The translations under genes and the position numbers were made by a program. The notes beneath the pieces were generated by a model that worked only from the letters and a program-made list of their open reading frames with translations, did no database searches and was not told the origin of the DNA. From Lotus japonicus (Eukaryota; Streptophyta; Magnoliopsida; Fabales; Fabaceae), in the NCBI RefSeq assembly GCF_012489685.1, contig NC_080041.1, positions 135,423,785-135,487,784 on the forward strand: DNA of 64,000 nt. Reading direction: 5' to 3'. Every line of letters starts with the position of its first letter. The first letter of the stretch is position 1. Shown piece by piece: positions 22,209 to 31,947 of the stretch.

Positions 22209-23870
22209 GATCTTCGTATAGAGGATGAAGAATTACAGAACTTATGTATGATTGAGATTGAAAAAATATTGCAAGGCAATGAAAGGTTACTCAAGGAATT
22301 TCCATGTTTACCATACCCTAAATTTTCAGAAATTCATAATTTTGAAGATAGATTCGTTGCAGATGAGTTGAATTATAATAGGGCTGAAATGGTAAAGATT
22401 CATGATGAATTGGTCAGTTCTCTTACTTCAGAGCAAGAGATTTTTTATAAGAATGTTTTGGACGATGTTTTGTCTGATAACAATTGATTCCTTTTTCTAT
22501 ATGGTTTTGGAGGAACTAGAAAAACATTTGTTGGGAATATATTATATGCTGCTTTGCGTTCAAGGGGCCTTATCGTCTTAAATGTCGCATCTAGCGGAAT
22601 TGCATCGCTATTGTTACCTGGAGATAGAACTGCTCATTCAAGGTTTTCTATTCCTATTTCAATAAATGAGATATCAACCTGTAATCTTCGTCAAGGTTCC
22701 CCAAAAGCTGAATTATTGAAAAAAGCAAGCCTAATTATTTGGGATGAGGCACCTATGTTAAACAAACATTGCTTTGAAGCTTTAGACAGATCTCTAAATG
22801 ACATTATGAAGACTCAGTCTACCCATGGTTATGACATTCCATTCGGAGGTAAAGTTGTGGTACTGGGAGGCGACTTTAGACAAATACTTCCAGTTATTTC
22901 CAAAGGAAGCCGTTCTGAAATTGTCGGTTCAGCTATCAATTCTTCATATCTGTGGAAGCATTGCAAGGTAATGAAGTTGACTGTTAATATGAGATTGCAA
23001 AATGCTACATCAACTTCTTCAGCAGCAGAAATAAAAGAGTTTGCAGAGTGGTTGCTTCAAGTGGGAGATGGTACAGTTAAAACGATTGATGAGGAAGAAA
23101 CACTTATTGAGATTTCTCCATATCTTCTTATTGAACAGTGTAAGGAACCGTTGCTTGAATTAGTTAATTTTGCATATCCGAAACTTGCACATAATTTGCA
23201 AAAAAGTTCATTCTTTCAAGAAAGAGCGATCCTTGCACCAACACTTGAAAGTTTAGAGGAAATCAACAACTTTATGTTAGCAATGATTCCTGGTGATGAA
23301 ACAGAATATTTGAGATGTGATACTCCGTGCAAGTCATACGAAGATTCAGGTGACAATGCGGAATGATTTACATCTGAATTCTTAAATGATTTCAAATGCT
23401 CTGAAATACCAAACCATGCAATTAAACTGAAAGTTGGTGTCCCTATCATGCTCATTCGAAACATAGACCAAGCTGCAGGGTTGTGTAATGGCACTCGAAT
23501 GATAATCAACGCATTGACTAAATATATAATTGTTGCTACTGTTTTAAATGGAAACAAGATGGGTGAAACAACATTTATTCCAAGGATGAGCTTAACTCCA
23601 TCTAATTCTGACATTTCATTCAAATTCCAGCGCAGACAATTCTCTGTTACTTTATGTTTTGTGATGACTATAAATAAAAGTCAGGGACAATCTTTATCTC
23701 ATGTTGGACTGTATTTGCCAAGGCCTGTCTTTACTCACGGGCAGCTATATGTTGCCCTTTCTAGAGTTAAATCTAGAAAAATGTTGAAGATGCTCATCAT
23801 TGATGACGAAGGAGTTGTATCTAACACTACACGCAACGTAGTGTATCAAGAAGTCTTCGATAATATTTGA
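22209..23870 (+). pseudogene. Helitron PIF1-like DNA helicase, two in-frame stops
   Basis: One reading frame covers ~550 codons of a PIF1-type superfamily 1 helicase as found fused in Helitron transposases. Order: an N-terminal linker (LTSEQEIFYKNVLDDV), Walker A as GFGGTRKT near 22503 (Arg where most family members have Gly), Walker B-like LIIWDEAPM, VVLGGDFRQILPV, then NGTRMI and the C-terminal TINKSQGQSL and GQLYVALSRV motifs. The only interruptions are two TGA codons, at 22485-22487 and 23364-23366. A possible acceptor AG precedes 22209. The protein would act in rolling-circle transposition in the nucleus; this copy is presumably inactive. Confidence 0.9.
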
Positions 23871-24452
23871 CATGTAAGTGCTGATTTATCTTACAATTAA
23901 TTTGAATTTAAATTTTAGAAATAGGAAAACTGATATGGTTATTCTCTTTATTGTTGGCAGCATAAAAATATATCAAGCAGTTTATTGATCATCTAATTTG
24001 AAGGTTTATTGACGTTTCTATAAGGTTAGTTTAACATTTTCAAATTATACATTGTTTATATTTGTATTGGTTACTATTACACTTATAATTTTTTTTTCCT
24101 TTCTAGGTTCTATAGCTCAAATATGCTTATTGACAACAAGCACGATTATGAAGTTTATATCATTAATCATGGACTACAATTTTGAATAAGGGTTCATGTT
24201 GCTGTCATTGTTATGTTTATCTTATTTTAATTTCAATGTAATGCATTACTTAAAAAGTTGTTTTTTATTACTATTCAAGTGTTGACATAGTCAGGTATCT
24301 ACAACCTCATCAAATTAATCTATTTACTGTGCTATATTCATCTACATGTTTGTAACATATGTTCGGTTCCATATCTTTTATACTTATTGAAAAGAGCCTA
24401 AACTAAGTTAAAACACATTACTACTGATTCATCTTTACAATAAATTTAATCG

Positions 24453-24481
24453 CCGTGCAACGCACGGGTAAAGAACACTAG
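24453..24481 (+). mobile_element. Helitron 3' terminus (hairpin + CTAG)
   Basis: CCGTGC-AAC-GCACGG hairpin (24453-24467) followed 10 bases later by CTAG (24478-24481) and then T. It shares the core CGTGCAnCGCACGGGT with the minus-strand terminus at positions 5-33. Confidence 0.9.
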
Positions 24482-24964
24482 TATATATAAGAACAGCAAT
24501 TATTTGTCAATGTATAGCCGGCCCATGATCATTATCATGGGCAAGTGGGTTACAGAAAGCAATAAAATCCAAAGATAGAACTTGACCCAAAAAAAAAAAG
24601 AACAAATTAGAGAGAGTGAGATTTAAGAGAAGAACAATTATCAAAGACAAATAGTTATTTGAATCCCATTTTATACTCAACCTCTCATCATGCCTGTGTT
24701 GTGGCAACTGTTAGTTTAATACTAAAATTGGTGGCAAAATATACAAACATTGTGCAGACACACTTATTGCTGCAAAGAAACATGTTTAGTAAAGTGGAGT
24801 GATTGTAGAAGCCAGCTAGATAATACAGCTAAATTGGAAAAGAAACTTGCAAGAACCCAAGTGGTTTGATCCAGAGGCGGATTCACCGCCCGGCGAGCTT
24901 GGGCCTATGCCCAGGCTCTGGCCAAACAAATAATTTTTTTCTTTGGACCCAATCATCTTTTAGG
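24482..24964. other. Intergenic DNA; possible hAT-type terminus near 24873
   Basis: No gene. CAGAGGCGGATTCACCGCCC near 24873 resembles the start of plant hAT-type elements, but I find no matching inverted end. The last 11 bases (24954-24964, CATCTTTTAGG) are the left target duplication of the next element. Confidence 0.4.
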
Positions 24965-26047
24965 GAAAAATTTATTATGATCATCTAAAAACTTGTGTAT
25001 AGTTACACCAAACACTTTTGACCCACTATAGCAGGTTTTTAAAAAAAAAATTAAAATTCATATTTTCTTAATTAAACATTTATCTTTAATAAATATTTTC
25101 AAAGTGTTTTCTTTTTTCCTTAATCTGTTCTTCTTCTCTCTCCCTTCTTCACCAGATTCAAACCTCAAAACCCATCCCCACCATCTCTGCAAAATCCATC
25201 CTCTTCTCTCTAAAATACATCCATTTCTTATCACTTTCCCCTGTGTCCATGTTGCACTGGGTTTTTTTTTCCTTTGCTTATAACTTAAACCCATTTGTGT
25301 TCATATTGGATCTGAGTCTCCCTCTCTCTAAAACCCAGATTTGTGTTCGCCGCAGAGCTGGGTTTCGTTGTGTATTCTTACACCGAACGAGAAGATTTGG
25401 GTTTTTCTATCTCCCTTCATATCCATATTGATTGCTCAAATTGACCAGCTTAACTGAATGGGTTACGATCTTCCATGGGGACACAAGCAGCGGTCAAGCA
25501 AGGAGGTTCTAGATCTTTTTATCCTTGCTGTTTTATGGGAAAAAAATGCAAGTATACTCTACTCAGACTTGTGTGCATGAATGAAAGGGAAAAAACGATT
25601 AGATTCATCTCAATTTATTGTTAAACACATGCAACAAGAATGAATTTTCTTAATGGAGCTCTTTTTGCTAATTATTAAGGGTGTGGATCTGGGTAAAAAT
25701 ACAAACTTTGATGTTGGTGGAAGGAGATGGAAGCCAAACACAAAAATTTCGAATTTTGATTTGCAGAGGAGAAGTTGGTTTTCTGGGTAAGAAGAGAAGA
25801 AATGAAGAAGAAGAAGAAGAAGAAACTAATCTGAATAAGAGAAGAACTTGGTTTCTGAACGGCTTCCACGTTTCTGGGCAACTTTTTTTTTAACTATTTT
25901 AATTAACCTAATCATTCATTAACTAATTTACTAATATATATGATTTTTGATTTTTTTTATAAAAAAACCTGCTTAACCTCCTACCATAGGTCAAAAGTGC
26001 TTGGTGTAACTATACACAAGTTTTTAGATGTGCATAATAAATTCCTC
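24965..26047. mobile_element. Mutator-like element with 11-bp target duplication
   Basis: Inverted ends of about 75-80 bp: the left begins GAAAAATTTATTATG and continues with CATCTAAAAACTTGTG; the right end is its complement with a few mismatches. A perfect 11-bp direct repeat, CATCTTTTAGG, flanks it (24954-24964 and 26048-26058). Long inverted repeats with 9-11-bp target duplications are the Mutator pattern. The 1083-bp element has no transposase. The interior (25100-25460) is CT-rich with short frames that might be captured host sequence, unproven. Confidence 0.8.
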
Positions 26048-26058
26048 CATCTTTTAGG

Positions 26059-27254
26059 CCCAAAAAAAGAAAAGAAAAAGGGCAAAATTTGAAGGTGAGG
26101 CGTGGGTGTGGCTGACAGGCTGAGGGAGTGAGGCAGTGGCGGTGGGTGAGTGAGTACGGTGTTGGTGAGGCGTGGGTGAGGGGGATGCGGTGAGTGAGAC
26201 AGAGAGTGAGTGACTGACCCTCCATAGAGAGAGAAAAACACCAAAAGGGAGAAAGGGTCACTGGAACAACTCAAAGGTAGCATTACTTTGAAATTAGAGA
26301 TGATACCTTCCATAGAGAGAAAAAAAAGACAAGGAAGAACGAAGTACTGAATGCAATTCTATAATAGGATCCTTCCTTTGTGTGTCAAATTGAAGAAAAC
26401 TAAAAAGAGAAAGAAAGTGGAAGCTCTACACAGGGACGGCGGCGCAAGGATGAATGGTTGAAGTTAGAGATAAGGTTAAATTATTAACTGAGTATAATAA
26501 TGGCCTTTTTTTGTAAAAAAATATCTGGCCTATGTATTTCTACTTGGGCTAGTGTGCCACATTGACCCACTAAAAAGAGTTATTAGACCCAAATATTTAT
26601 AAGGTAGATAACAAAAATAGAAGACCATATTTTAATGATGTGAGAAAATTTCTCTTTTTATTTAATTTCATTAATTGACATGACACATCTTTAAAATCTG
26701 ATTGGTTGACGGTGTAAAAAAACTTTACACCGTCGATGCATCATCATTTTTCTCGTATCAACTTATATTAGTTTATCGTTTTTAAAATAAGTTACAAATA
26801 ATATATTTATATAAAAATAAAATAATTACGTCAAGTTTATGATAAATTAAAATATTATAAGTATTAGTTTATGTAATAAATATTGATTTAATTATAACAC
26901 CATCAAAATAATATATAAATATAATTCAATAACACTAAAGCTATTTATTTTTCTAGAAGATGAATAAGAAATGTCAAACCTGCACAAAACGTAATTTTTT
27001 TTTGAGAAAAAATAGATTATTATATTAATAATATGGATAAATCATGAGAACAATCCTCTCATGTAGATGGGTTGAAGAGAATATAAAAATGTAACATGGA
27101 TCCCAATCTCAGGCAAAGTAGCAAAAAGCCTTATTCGGTGTGTTGCGTACACGTACCCGTAGCATGTGCCGGAGCGTATGGCGAACTTGGTAACTATGGA
27201 GTGTACTATATGTTTGGGTTGTGTGCTTAATTGAGAATAAAACATATTTGTCAT
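26059..27254. other. Intergenic DNA without a recognisable gene
   Basis: Includes a GTGAG-rich low-complexity tract at 26090-26220 and a short palindrome GACGGTGTAAA-n-TTTACACCGTC at about 26708-26737, similar to palindromes at 62125-62490. The stretch 27042-27254 just before the Ty3 LTR is open on the minus strand but shows no recognised motif. Confidence 0.5.
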
Positions 27255-27543
27255 TGTAACTGGACTGGGCGAGCCCCTAGAGGGGCGACGCCCAGGGTTC
27301 GGCCCGCCCAAGGGCGAGAGCCTGGCCTTAAGTTGGGCCTCAACTTCAGAGGCCCAATTGGCCCAATAGGTAGTGCCCAAGCTCTATAAATAAGAGGTAG
27401 ATACCAATTGTAAGGGACTTTTGGCTCATTTTATGAAATAGCACATGAAATTCAGCACTCTCTCTCTCATTCTCTTTCTCTCTCTAGCACATTCTTCCAC
27501 TCTCTAGGTACTATCCTTTCCTTCAATGTTCATTCCCAGAACA
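27255..27543 (+). repeat. Ty3/Tat 5' LTR
   Basis: About 289 bp from TGTAACTGGACTGGG to ...CCCAGAACA, ending directly before the primer-binding site. TATAAATA at 27385-27392 is a good TATA box. The left edge is inferred from the TG rule because there is no second LTR to compare. Confidence 0.65.
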
Positions 27544-27545
27544 TT

Positions 27546-27563
27546 TGGCGCCGTCTGTGGGGA
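27546..27563 (+). other. Ty3/Tat primer-binding site
   Basis: TGGCGCCGTCTGTGGGGA lies two bases after the LTR end; TGGCGCCG starts are typical of plant Tat/Athila-type elements. Confidence 0.8.
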
Positions 27564-27709
27564 TCGATAAACTTTCTATTCCCATTCACGTGGACTGATT
27601 GTGCAAGAGCCGATCTCTAGTTACAATTTGGCGATTCTAAAGTTTTTCTTGGTTTGATTCTGTGATCGGTGCTTGTTTTCCGATCGAGTTTGTGTCATTC
27701 CTGGTTTAG

Positions 27710-29148
27710 ATGGAGACTCGACGCAGGAAGCAACATCATTCGCCGGTGCGACGGCGAACCTCGCCGCCTCGGCGGCCTCAGCGAGTTGTCTTGGATTCTC
27801 CGATGCGAACAGCGGGAGTACAGGCTACACGCACTTCTTTGCCGCCTTCTCCTCTTCCATCACCACCACCTCCTCCATCGCCTTCGCAGATCGGATCTCC
27901 GGAGCGCTCACCGGAGAATTCACCTACTCCGGAGCGACAACCGGCAGTGACGCAGGAGGAATGGCGCCATATGATGCGCAGCATTGGCGACATCCAGCAG
28001 CGGAATGAGCATTTACAAGCTCAGTTAGATTTCTACCGCCGCGAGCAACAAGATGATTGAGGCAGAGAAGGGATTCCGTAGCTGAGTTCTGTCCGTTCTC
28101 GGAGGACGTTGAGAATGTGGCGATTCCAGATAATATGAAAACGCTGGTTCTGGATTCTTACAGCGGGGATTCTGATCCGAAGGATCATCTTCTGTATTTC
28201 AACACGAAGATGGTGATAATCGCGACATCAGACGCGGTGAAATGCAGGATGTTTCCATCGACTTTCAAATCAACGGCGATGGCATGGTTCACAACTTTGC
28301 CGCGCGGATCGATTTCGAATTTCAGAGACTTCTCATCCAAGTTTCTAGTGCAATTCTCCGCGAATAAGAATCAGCCGGTGACGATCAATGATCTATACAA
28401 CATTCGCCAACAAGAAGGAGAGTCACTGAAGGAGTACATGGCAAGGTACAGCGCTGCATCGGTCAAGGTAGAGGATGAGGAACCTCGAGCCTGTGCTCTA
28501 GCATTCAAGAATGGTTTGTTACTGGGAAGGTTGAACAGCAAGTTGACACGCAAGCCTACACGTTCGATGGAAGAGATGCGTGCTCGCGCTAGCACTTATA
28601 TTCTTGACGAGGAGGACGATGCTTTCAAAAGAAAGCGCGCGAAACTGGAAAAAGGCGACACGTCACCCAAGCGTGCGAAAAAAGATAAGGATGGCGAAGA
28701 TAAGGGGGATGGCAAGCGGCAAAGAGAAGATAAAGGAAAGGCGGTACTGAAACCGACCAAGGCACAGTTGTATCCACGGCGCGATGATTATGAACAACGC
28801 CGGCCTTGGCAATCTAAGTCTCATCGCCAGCGGGAGGAGGCTGACATGGTGATGAACACAGATTTAACGGATATGCTCTGCGAGGCGAGGGACACACATC
28901 TAGTGGATGAGCCAGAGGCCCTAAAGTATCAACCACGGGACGCCAATCCCAAGAAGTGGTGTGAATACCATCGGTCCATCGGGCATGACACGGACGACTG
29001 CTGGACTTTGCAGCGGGAGATTGATAAGTTGATTCGGGCGGGACACTTCAGGCGCGATGGGCGAGGAGAATCGTTCTGGTGCTGGACAATATCGGGGAAA
29101 TCGCCAAAAGGAGTGGCGCTACAATGGCGATCGCAACAAAACGGATAA
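27710..29148 (+). pseudogene. Ty3/Tat gag, frameshifted
   Basis: An Arg/Pro-rich N-terminal part (27710-28060, start METRRRKQHHSPVRRR) ends in EEWRHMMRSIGDIQQRNEH. After a frame change near 28050 the retrotransposon Gag domain follows (SYSGDSDPKDHLLYFNTKM, AMAWFTTLPRGSI, FLVQFSANKNQP, EYMARYSAASV). A Lys/Asp-rich stretch and a CCHC-like knuckle (WCEYHRSIGHDTDDCWTLQ, near 28960) come next. The frame breaks again near 29050-29150 before the protease. The LTR upstream would drive it, but no intact Gag can be made. Confidence 0.85.
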
Positions 29149-31499
29149 GCGAGAGGAGGAGCGAACAGACAATAAGGACGAGAAGAAGCAAGAATCAGCG
29201 GCTATCGCCACAAAAGGGGCTGATGACACGTTCGCCCAACACTCAGGACCGCCAGTAGGGACCATAAACAGCATCGCTGGAGGATTTGGCGGTGGAGGCG
29301 ACACCCACGCGGCGCGGAAACGTCATATTCGTGCAGTTAATTCAGTTCATGAAGTTGCTTTCGGATTCGTGCACCCTGACATAACAATCTCGATGGCAGA
29401 CTTTGAGGGGATAAAACCTCACAAGGATGACCCAATAGTAGTGCAATTAAGGTTGAATAGTTTCAACGTTAGAAGGGTACTCCTGGATCAGGGAAGTTCA
29501 GCTGATATCATCTATGGCGACACATTTGACAAGTTGGGACTGACTGACAATGATCTGACTCCATATGCGGGAACCTTGGTGGGTTTTGCAGGAGAGCAAG
29601 TAATGGTGCGAGGATTCATCGATCTAGACACAATATTCGGGGAAGATGAGTGTGCAAGGGTTTTGAAGGTAAGGTATCTGGTCCTCCAGGTGGTGGCATC
29701 TTATAATGTCATCATTGGGCGAAATACATTGAATCGCCTCTGTGCTATAATTTCAACATCCCACTTGGCGGTCAAGTATCCACTAAGCAATGGCAAGGGT
29801 TGGTAAGCTGAAGGTTGACCAGAAGATGGCGAGGGAATGTTATAATAATTGCCTCAACCTGTATGGCAAGAAGAGTGCGTTGGTCGGACACAGATGTTAT
29901 GAAATTGAAACTTCGGATGAAAATCTTGACCCACGTGGCGAGGGGCGAGTGAACAGGCCCACGCCAATTGAGGAAACAAAGGCGCTGAAGTTTGGCGATC
30001 GCACTTTGAAGATTGGGACCAGATTGACGGACGAGCAGGAGACGCGCCTGATAAAGTTGCTAGGCGAGAACTTAGATTTGTTTGCTTGGAGCTGCAAGGA
30101 TATGCCCGGAATTGATCCAAACTTCATCTGCCATCGATTAGCATTGAATCCAAGTGTCAAGCCAGTTTCACAACTCAGGCGGCATTTGGGCGGAGAGAAA
30201 GGAAAAGCGGTTCAACAGGAAGTAGACAAGTTGCTGGCGGCAGAATTCATCAGGGAGGTGAAATATCCGACGTGGTTGGCGAACGTCGTGATGGTGAAGA
30301 AGGCGAATGGAAAATGGCGAATGTGCGTGGATTACACAGACTTAAACAAGGCATGCCCAAAGGATTCTTATCCCCTTCCCAGCATTGATGGTCTCGTTGA
30401 TGGTGCCTCGGGCAACGAACTGCTTAGCTTGATGGATGCTTACTCTGGTTATCATCAAATCCGCATGCACCCGGCAGACGAGGACAAAACGGCTTTCATG
30501 ACCGCCAGAGTCAACTATTGCTATCGCACCATGCCGTTTGGATTAAAGAATGCTGGGGCGACTTACCAAAGATTGATGGATAGGGTTTTTGCTGGGCAGG
30601 TTGGGAGAAACATGAAAGTTTATGTTGATGACATGATCGTTAAATCAGCGCGTGGCTTGGACCATCATCAAGATCTGGAAGAAGCATTTGGCGAGATAAG
30701 GAAGTACAATATGCGCCTCAACCCGGAGAAATGCTCTTTTGGTGTTCAGGGCGGCAAGTTTTTAGGCTTCATGATCACGTCCAGAGGAATAGAGATAAAC
30801 CCAGACAAATGCAAGGCGATTCAGCAGATGAAAAGCCCCTCTAATGTGAAAGAGGTCCAACGTTTAACAGGGCGAATAACAGCTTTATCTCGATTTCTTC
30901 CTAAGTCTGGTGATAGATCCTTCCCTTTTTTCAAGTGTCTTCGAAAAAATGTTGCATTTGAGTGGACAGCGGAGTGTGAAGAAGCTTTTGTTCGCCTCAA
31001 GGAACTCCTGTCATCACCGCCAATCTTGTCAAAACCAATGCAGGGACACCCGCTGCACTTGTATTTTGCTGTGAGTGATAGTGCTCTGAGTTCTGTGATA
31101 CTGCAGGAAATAGATGGCGAGCAGCGAATTGTTTATTTTGTTAGCCACACACTCCAGGGTGCAGAGATCAGATACCAGAAAATTGAGAAGGCGGCACTGG
31201 CGGTCCTTGTCACCGCCCGGCGGTTGAGACCTTATTTTCAGAGCTTTCCAGTGAAGGTGCGAACGGATTTGCCCCTGAGACAAGTGTTACAAAAGCCGGA
31301 TTTGTCAGGTAGATTGGTCGCCAGGTCGGTTGAATTATCTGAATATGGGTTGCAATATGATAAGCGAGGCACAGTTGGCGCACAGTCACTGGCTGATTTT
31401 GTGGTGGAGTTGACCCCAGACCTGGTTGAAAGAGTGGACACCCAGTGGACTCTCTTTGTAGATGGATCCTCATTTCATACAACATTAACAAATATGTAA
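29057..31499 (+). pseudogene. Ty3/Tat pol (protease, RT, RNase H), truncated
   Basis: The first part (to 29806) holds a retropepsin-like domain, with VLLDQGSSADIIYGDTF near 29490. A frame change near 29800 leads into a long open frame (29790-31499) with reverse transcriptase: WRMCVDYTDLNKACPKDSYP, SLMDAYSGYHQI, TMPFGLKNAGATYQ, and the YVDDM active site near 30622. RNase H follows (LYFAVSDSALSSVI, IEKAALAVL), then a linker and the start of a second RNase H (TLFVDGSS). Unrelated sequence begins about 31480. Integrase is missing. The truncation leaves the fragment beside the bZIP gene. Confidence 0.9.
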
Positions 31500-31947
31500 A
31501 GTCATGATACTCAATCATCTATATAGTATTAATTTTATACGTGTGAAATAAGATATTGGAAAACGAAATGAGCATGATCTTCATAGATTGATTCCAAAAA
31601 TAGAAACAACCAACCAACAAGTTGGTTGAGAAGAAAGCAACTTTGGATTGAAAAGACGGGTAAGATATGGATAAGAATGCAGAATACAAGACCAACCAAA
31701 CTGGATGAGGCTACCACGTAATGCCATGTCACATTTTCATTTTAATATTCATTTTAAAAACGTGATTGATTGTTTTGTTACTCCTAGATTTGTGTGGTGA
31801 TTGAAGACAATCAAGACATGATCCTAGTACAACACAACACAACGCGGTTTTGAAATCTTTTCAAATCACCTTGTTGAAAATCACTATAACACAGTACAAT
31901 ATTTATTTGAGTGTCTTTGTTAGAAAGAACAGAGAAACAGGGTAGAA
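31500..31947 (+). promoter_or_regulatory. Upstream region and leader of the bZIP gene
   Basis: 448 bp between the truncated Ty3 element and the bZIP ATG. ACCACGTAATG (near 31711) contains an ACGT core of the type bound by plant bZIP proteins. No confident TATA box. The gene's proximal promoter must lie here or within the retroelement fragment. Confidence 0.45.

Larger units (their letters stand above)
21130..24481 (+). mobile_element. Decayed Helitron, plus strand (5' end not located)
   Basis: It contains two separated pieces of a Helitron Rep/helicase protein (21139-21499 and 22209-23870) and a canonical 3' terminus with hairpin and CTAG at 24453-24481. No rolling-circle Rep nuclease motif (HUH) was found upstream, so the coding region is 5'-incomplete. 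The start given is only where recognisable Helitron coding begins. Confidence 0.85.
27255..31496 (+). mobile_element. Ty3/Gypsy Tat-lineage retrotransposon, 3'-truncated
   Basis: Order on the plus strand: 5' LTR (27255-27543), a TGGCGCCG-type primer-binding site, gag, protease, reverse transcriptase, RNase H, and the first residues of a second RNase H-like domain (WTLFVDGSS), where it stops abruptly near 31480. There is no integrase, polypurine tract or 3' LTR in the window. Gag and RT sequence style and the second RNase H-like domain indicate the Tat group. Coding is interrupted by at least three frameshifts. Confidence 0.9.

Noticed and set aside
27669..28008. Alternative plus-strand frames overlapping the Ty3 gag start
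   Set aside because: Compositional shadows of the Arg/Pro-rich gag N-terminus; only the frame from 27710 matches Tat-type Gag.
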